Source: UBA3910 sp002391465
GTDB lineage: Bacteria; Bacillota; Limnochordia; Darwinibacteriales; Darwinibacteriaceae
NCBI GenBank assembly: GCA_030054835.1
Contig: JASGVS010000010.1
Span: 124,001 to 188,000, forward strand
DNA: 64,000 bases
Direction: 5' to 3'
Shown here: one piece after another, positions 60,650 to 64,000 of the stretch
How positions within the stretch are numbered: the stretch's first letter is position 1
How the letters are laid out: every line of letters begins with the position of its first letter
Translations under genes and position numbers: made by a program
The notes under the pieces: model-generated
Seen by the model: the letters and a program-made list of their open reading frames with translations, nothing else
The model's database searches: none
Told to the model about the DNA's origin: nothing

Positions 60650-62575
60650 TTATTGACGGAAGCCGTAGACTTCCCATTCGTAAATCACTGCATCTTGGTT
60701 AAAGGCTAGAGAGGTAGCCTTATCGATCATGAGCCGCACGTAGCGGGCCTCAACGGGTGCAAAGGCGCGGTCAGTAACGCTCGCTCTGTTGTCCAGAACC
60801 TGATCCACATCTTCCCACGTTTCTCCGTCTTCGCTGATCTGCAGCCTGAAATCGGCTGTGTTGAGGGGATCTTCTCCACCGGTGGGTGAAAATCCGCCGC
60901 CACCACGGTGGTAGACCACCCAGCGGTTAACCAGGCAGATCTCGCCCAAATCAACGCTGAGCCAATAGGGCGGTTCTGCCTTCGGATTCCAGCTGGACAT
61001 TAACTCACCGTCAATTGCCCGGCCTGCCCGCTCAGGCAGGTGGCTCGCGTCAATCTGCCTGTTTACCAAGAGGTTTTCCGAATCGTCTTCCCTGACAATG
61101 ATTCTCTGGGCGTTGGCGAAATAGGCAGGATCGAACTCCCACTCCAGATCGCCCATGAAAATCTCGCCCCAACCTTCAACCGCCTCAGGGATTACCTCCA
61201 TCAGATAGCCCCGTCCCAGGCGGAAGGACCGAACCAGAGCTGGCTCGATACCAAGTTCAGCCACCCCTGCGTATTCGCCTGGGAAAATGTTGGCCACCCG
61301 ATTTCCCTCAAAATCAAAGAACTGCAGCGCACCCTGATAGAGCGTTTTGGTCACATACCAAGGCCTATCAAGTTGGGCAAGGGCGTAGAAGGCCGGTTTC
61401 GGTTGAAGCCGTCCGTCAAAGAGACGGGTTGTGTTCGTGTCATCGGCGTAGAACATGTAACTATCCATTATGCCAAAGACAGTGACATTGGTAACGTTAG
61501 CCTGGACGGGAGAATCCTTGAGTTCAGTCAGGATCCTGAATAGGGTCTGGTATCTCTCTGCCTGCTTCTCAAAGAGTTCTTCACTGGAGCCTTCCGTATT
61601 GATGGAGAGTTCGGTAATGTGAATCTCTAAGCCCAGTTCGGCAAACTTCTCCACTGCCGCCTTAAAGCTTTGGCTGCCGCTGTCCAAGCCCGGATAGGTC
61701 AGGCTCATGTAACCCTGCATACCTATTCCATCGATGAGCCCCAAGGACTTGAGATGGGAAGCCAGCCTAAAGATCGCCTGGGTTTTGTCGGGTTGGAAGG
61801 TGTTGTAGTCGTTGTAGAAGAGCTTCACTTCAGGATCAGCGTACTTCCTAGCAAAGCGGAAGCTCTGCTCCACATAGTCCACCCCAACCACTTTGTACCA
61901 GGGGTTATCTTTCACATCAGGCGCATCGCCGTGCTTCGTTCTAATCTGAAAGCCCGACTCCCGCTCAAAGCGTCCGGAACCGTTCTCAACCGCCTCGTTC
62001 ACCACATCCCAAGCGTAGATCACACCGGGATATTCGGTCTGGACAAACTCCAAGACCTGGCGGATGTAGCTCTCAAGACGCAGGAGCATTGTCTCCCTAT
62101 CTACGTAGGCCGCTCCATTCTCATACCCTTCCCTAAAAAACCAGTCGGGTGTCTGGGCGTGCCAGACCAGAACATGGCCCCGCATTTTGATACCAGTTTC
62201 TTTGCAGAACTCCATCCCCTGGATGATGGTGTCAAATCTAACGGCTGGTTCAGGGTTTCCAGCTTTGTAGTTCCTAATGCTGCCGGCTTGGTCCAAAAGA
62301 TAGTCCGGCTTCATAAGGTTGGTATATGTGACACTGTTGAAATGGTATTTTATAATCTCGGACATGGCCCGCGAATTCAAAGTGTCCGTAGCGGTGTTGT
62401 AGCCGTTTAAGCCTACGCCAATTGTGAAGTAGTCTTTATAGACGTCCTTTAAGGCCGTACCGGAAACGGAAGCGGTAATGTCATAACCGTCCACAACCAC
62501 AGCTGCGGCTGCTGTGCCTGCAGCTAAGGTCAATAGGAAAACACTAAAAAGAATCAGTGCTGTTTTCTTTCTCAT
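60650..62575 (-). CDS. Secreted GH10 with atypical active site, linker domain and F5/8C domain
   Basis: 641 residues. Signal peptide about 1-25. GH10 about 40-400, acid/base Glu194 in AWDVVNEAV, nucleophile Glu322 in HITELSI. Two usual GH10 positions differ: TAENEMKPE is replaced by TYTNLMKPD, and MQGHW by MQGYM, so the histidine near the nucleophile is Tyr. A linker at about 410-500 resembles the one in the gene at 52772 (FPGEYAGVAELG, GYLMEVIPEA), and an F5/8C domain ends the protein. It may be a specialised xylanase acting on decorated or other backbone linkages. Confidence 0.93.
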   Translation of the reverse strand: MRKKTALILFSVFLLTLAAGTAAAAVVVDGYDITASVSGTALKDVYKDYFTIGVGLNGYNTATDTLNSRAMSEIIKYHFNSVTYTNLMKPDYLLDQAGSIRNYKAGNPEPAVRFDTIIQGMEFCKETGIKMRGHVLVWHAQTPDWFFREGYENGAAYVDRETMLLRLESYIRQVLEFVQTEYPGVIYAWDVVNEAVENGSGRFERESGFQIRTKHGDAPDVKDNPWYKVVGVDYVEQSFRFARKYADPEVKLFYNDYNTFQPDKTQAIFRLASHLKSLGLIDGIGMQGYMSLTYPGLDSGSQSFKAAVEKFAELGLEIHITELSINTEGSSEELFEKQAERYQTLFRILTELKDSPVQANVTNVTVFGIMDSYMFYADDTNTTRLFDGRLQPKPAFYALAQLDRPWYVTKTLYQGALQFFDFEGNRVANIFPGEYAGVAELGIEPALVRSFRLGRGYLMEVIPEAVEGWGEIFMGDLEWEFDPAYFANAQRIIVREDDSENLLVNRQIDASHLPERAGRAIDGELMSSWNPKAEPPYWLSVDLGEICLVNRWVVYHRGGGGFSPTGGEDPLNTADFRLQISEDGETWEDVDQVLDNRASVTDRAFAPVEARYVRLMIDKATSLAFNQDAVIYEWEVYGFRQ

Positions 62576-62622
62576 CCTGCCACCTCCATGCAGAAAGCTA
62601 AAAGCAAATCACACAACGAACA

Positions 62623-63759
62623 TTATCGCCTGAGGTACTCGTCCCTGTTCTGCTGCCACGGTTTTTCCGTGTCAACAATGGCCCAAAAAGCCGGTTTGGG
62701 CTGTTTCTTCGCATCAAAGAGCAACGGGTTTTCGTCCCTCCGCCAGGACACATCGTCGGTAGTTCCCCAGAATGTGACGCTTGTGATCACATCACTATTT
62801 CGCTTAAACATGCGGAAGAGCTGTCTATACGCCTCCGCCTGTTGGGCTTCTGTAGCCCCTTTCCTTCCCACATCCAATTCTGTGATGTGGATTTCCAGCC
62901 CCAATTCGGCATACATCCGAATGGACTCCTCAATTTCACTTTCACTCACATTCAGGCCATTTGCGGACCAATGACCCTGAATGCCAATCCCATGGATGGG
63001 CACACCTTCGTCCAAGAGGGATTTGAGCATATCAATAGTGCGTCCCCGTTTGTAATACATCTCGGGGTTGTAGTCGTTGTAAAAGAGTTTGGCCTCCGGA
63101 TCCACCTCGTGTGCCTTGGTAAAGGCAATGCGCATGAAATCCTCACCGAGAATGATGTACCAGGGGGAATCGGGGCGGTGCGTTGTCGTGTAATGGTCCG
63201 ATACCGCTTCGTTCACCACATCCCAGGCGTAGACCTTACCGGCGTAGTGGGTCATCACCTGTTCAATGTGTTCCTCGAGACGCCGTTTCACCAACTCCCG
63301 GTCTGCTTCCGTGATCGCTTCTTTAGGTTTCTCATGGATCAGATCCCCTGCTTCATCCCTGAAAAACCAGGCTGGGGTCTGGTTGTGCCAAACCAGAGTG
63401 TGCCCCCTCACCTTGAGGTTGTTATCAACGGCGTAGTCAACCATTTTGTCTGCAGTGGAGAAGCTGAATGCCCCCTCCCTAGGCTGCAGGGCATCTGGTT
63501 TCATTTCGTTTTCAGCGGTTAGACTGTTGAAGTGCCATTCGATTAGGTCCTGGTGGTTAGCAAAGGTCTGAGGGGACCACCCTGCCAAAGAAACGGCTAC
63601 TCCGACGTCAAAATAATCGGCGTAGATGTCCCGCAGGGACGGGACATCTAACGCCACGATTGGTTTATTACGGTCATAGAGCGACGTACAGCCGGTGGCA
63701 AGCACCACCAACATGATTAACGCCACTGCGCGCCTGAATTGGGGAAAGTTTCTATTCAC
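62623..63759 (-). CDS. GH10 xylanase lipoprotein
   Basis: 378 residues, single catalytic domain. The signal peptide ends with the lipobox LATGC, Cys24, so the enzyme is membrane-anchored. Acid/base Glu184 in AWDVVNEAV, nucleophile Glu294 in HITELDV; TAENEMKPD and QGHWS are intact. It is a close paralogue of the GH10 at 52772, including HRPDSPWYIILGE and KRNSDVITSVT blocks. GTG 63759 with GGAGGAGA ahead. It is the only lipoprotein seen in the window, in contrast with the binding proteins. Confidence 0.95.
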   Translation of the reverse strand: MNRNFPQFRRAVALIMLVVLATGCTSLYDRNKPIVALDVPSLRDIYADYFDVGVAVSLAGWSPQTFANHQDLIEWHFNSLTAENEMKPDALQPREGAFSFSTADKMVDYAVDNNLKVRGHTLVWHNQTPAWFFRDEAGDLIHEKPKEAITEADRELVKRRLEEHIEQVMTHYAGKVYAWDVVNEAVSDHYTTTHRPDSPWYIILGEDFMRIAFTKAHEVDPEAKLFYNDYNPEMYYKRGRTIDMLKSLLDEGVPIHGIGIQGHWSANGLNVSESEIEESIRMYAELGLEIHITELDVGRKGATEAQQAEAYRQLFRMFKRNSDVITSVTFWGTTDDVSWRRDENPLLFDAKKQPKPAFWAIVDTEKPWQQNRDEYLRR

Positions 63760-63798
63760 AGCTCTCCTCCGCTCATCTGAGTTTATTTGTTCTTTACT

Positions 63799-64000
63799 CT
63801 ACTCCAGCTCAAGTAAGCGGAAAAAGGCCGGTTTGGGCTGGAACTGCTTATCAAACAAAAGACCTGCATCGCCCCTGCCCCTGATGGGGAAGTTCTCGAG
63901 CCAGCTGTCCGCATCGCCTAGTCCCCACATTACAACTGTGCTCAAATTGCCCTTTTCTGCCTGCCGCTTGAACATGGCAAAGATCTCGGCGTAGCGCTGA
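63799..64000 (-). CDS. GH10 family enzyme, C-terminal end (cut by window edge)
   Basis: About 66 residues of a GH10 C-terminus are visible, ending at TAG (63801-63799). RYAEIFAMFKRQ, TVVMWGLGDADSWLENF and QPKPAFFRLLELE fit the last helix-strand repeats, including the MWG-L-D-SW and PKPAF motifs. The start lies outside the window. It ends 39 bases before the next GH10 start, making at least three adjacent xylanase genes in this part of the cluster. Confidence 0.85.
   Translation of the reverse strand, partial: QRYAEIFAMFKRQAEKGNLSTVVMWGLGDADSWLENFPIRGRGDAGLLFDKQFQPKPAFFRLLELE

Noticed and set aside
1..64000. Mobile elements, CRISPR arrays, tRNA or rRNA genes
   Set aside because: No transposase or integrase frame, regularly spaced repeat array, or cloverleaf-like sequence was recognised on either strand by eye.

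Overview
This window looks like a xylan-utilisation chromosome segment from an anaerobic Firmicute of moderate GC. Several features suggest a diderm lineage, with Limnochordia-like organisms the best guess. All three solute-binding proteins have ordinary signal peptides without a lipobox cysteine. A 717-residue exported protein ends in a predicted beta-barrel closing on a C-terminal Phe, as outer-membrane proteins do. The taxonomic placement is inference; the catabolic theme is clear from catalytic motifs.

Layout. (1) 1-5063, minus strand: xylulokinase (cut by the window edge), a sugar-isomerase-like TIM barrel, two Gfo/Idh/MocA dehydrogenases and an orphan galactitol-type PTS IIC. (2) 5520-9699, minus: GntR regulator, GH67 alpha-glucuronidase and xylose isomerase, ending at a terminator. 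(3) 9789-30564, minus: intracellular GH10, SDR dehydrogenase, SASA-type acetylesterase, permease pair, a giant 1019-residue solute-binding protein with carbohydrate-binding-like domains, secreted GH10, a second permease pair, a DUF5696 protein, an NHL/TPR/Yip1 membrane protein, a conventional solute-binding protein and the putative outer-membrane barrel. (4) 30759-36082, plus: GH3 beta-xylosidase, alpha/beta esterase and a chemoreceptor. (5) 36439-39999, minus: an Lpl-type (aldouronate-type) ABC transporter. (6) 40309-64000, minus: GH51, GH2, ThuA, GH31, carboxylesterase, CE1-like esterase, parallel beta-helix protein, GH10 with F5/8C, a very large double GH43 with CBMs and a cohesin-like domain, GH43-CBM6, a second GH10 with F5/8C, a lipoprotein GH10 and the tail of another GH10.

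How it fits together. Secreted GH10, GH43 and CE1 enzymes cut and debranch glucuronoarabinoxylan. Oligomers may cross the outer membrane through the barrel protein and be captured by periplasmic binding proteins. Three permease pairs import them. No ABC ATPase is encoded here, so a shared MsmX-type ATPase elsewhere is presumed. Cytoplasmic GH67, GH10, GH51, GH2, GH31, GH3 and esterases finish depolymerisation, and XylA/XylB feed xylose to the pentose phosphate pathway. The SDR and Gfo/Idh enzymes probably handle uronate or other minor sugars.

Regulation. The GntR gene has a good promoter (TTGACA-17-TAGCAT) overlapped by an inverted repeat. Two sequence blocks there, CTAGTATA and AATGTCAACTA, recur with identical 34-bp spacing at the promoter of the plus-strand esterase, suggesting a shared operator. 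Three abundant-protein genes (the barrel and two binding proteins) are followed by strong stem-loops without a T-run, as expected for mRNA-stabilising hairpins. I saw no tRNA, rRNA, CRISPR array, insertion sequence or phage gene.
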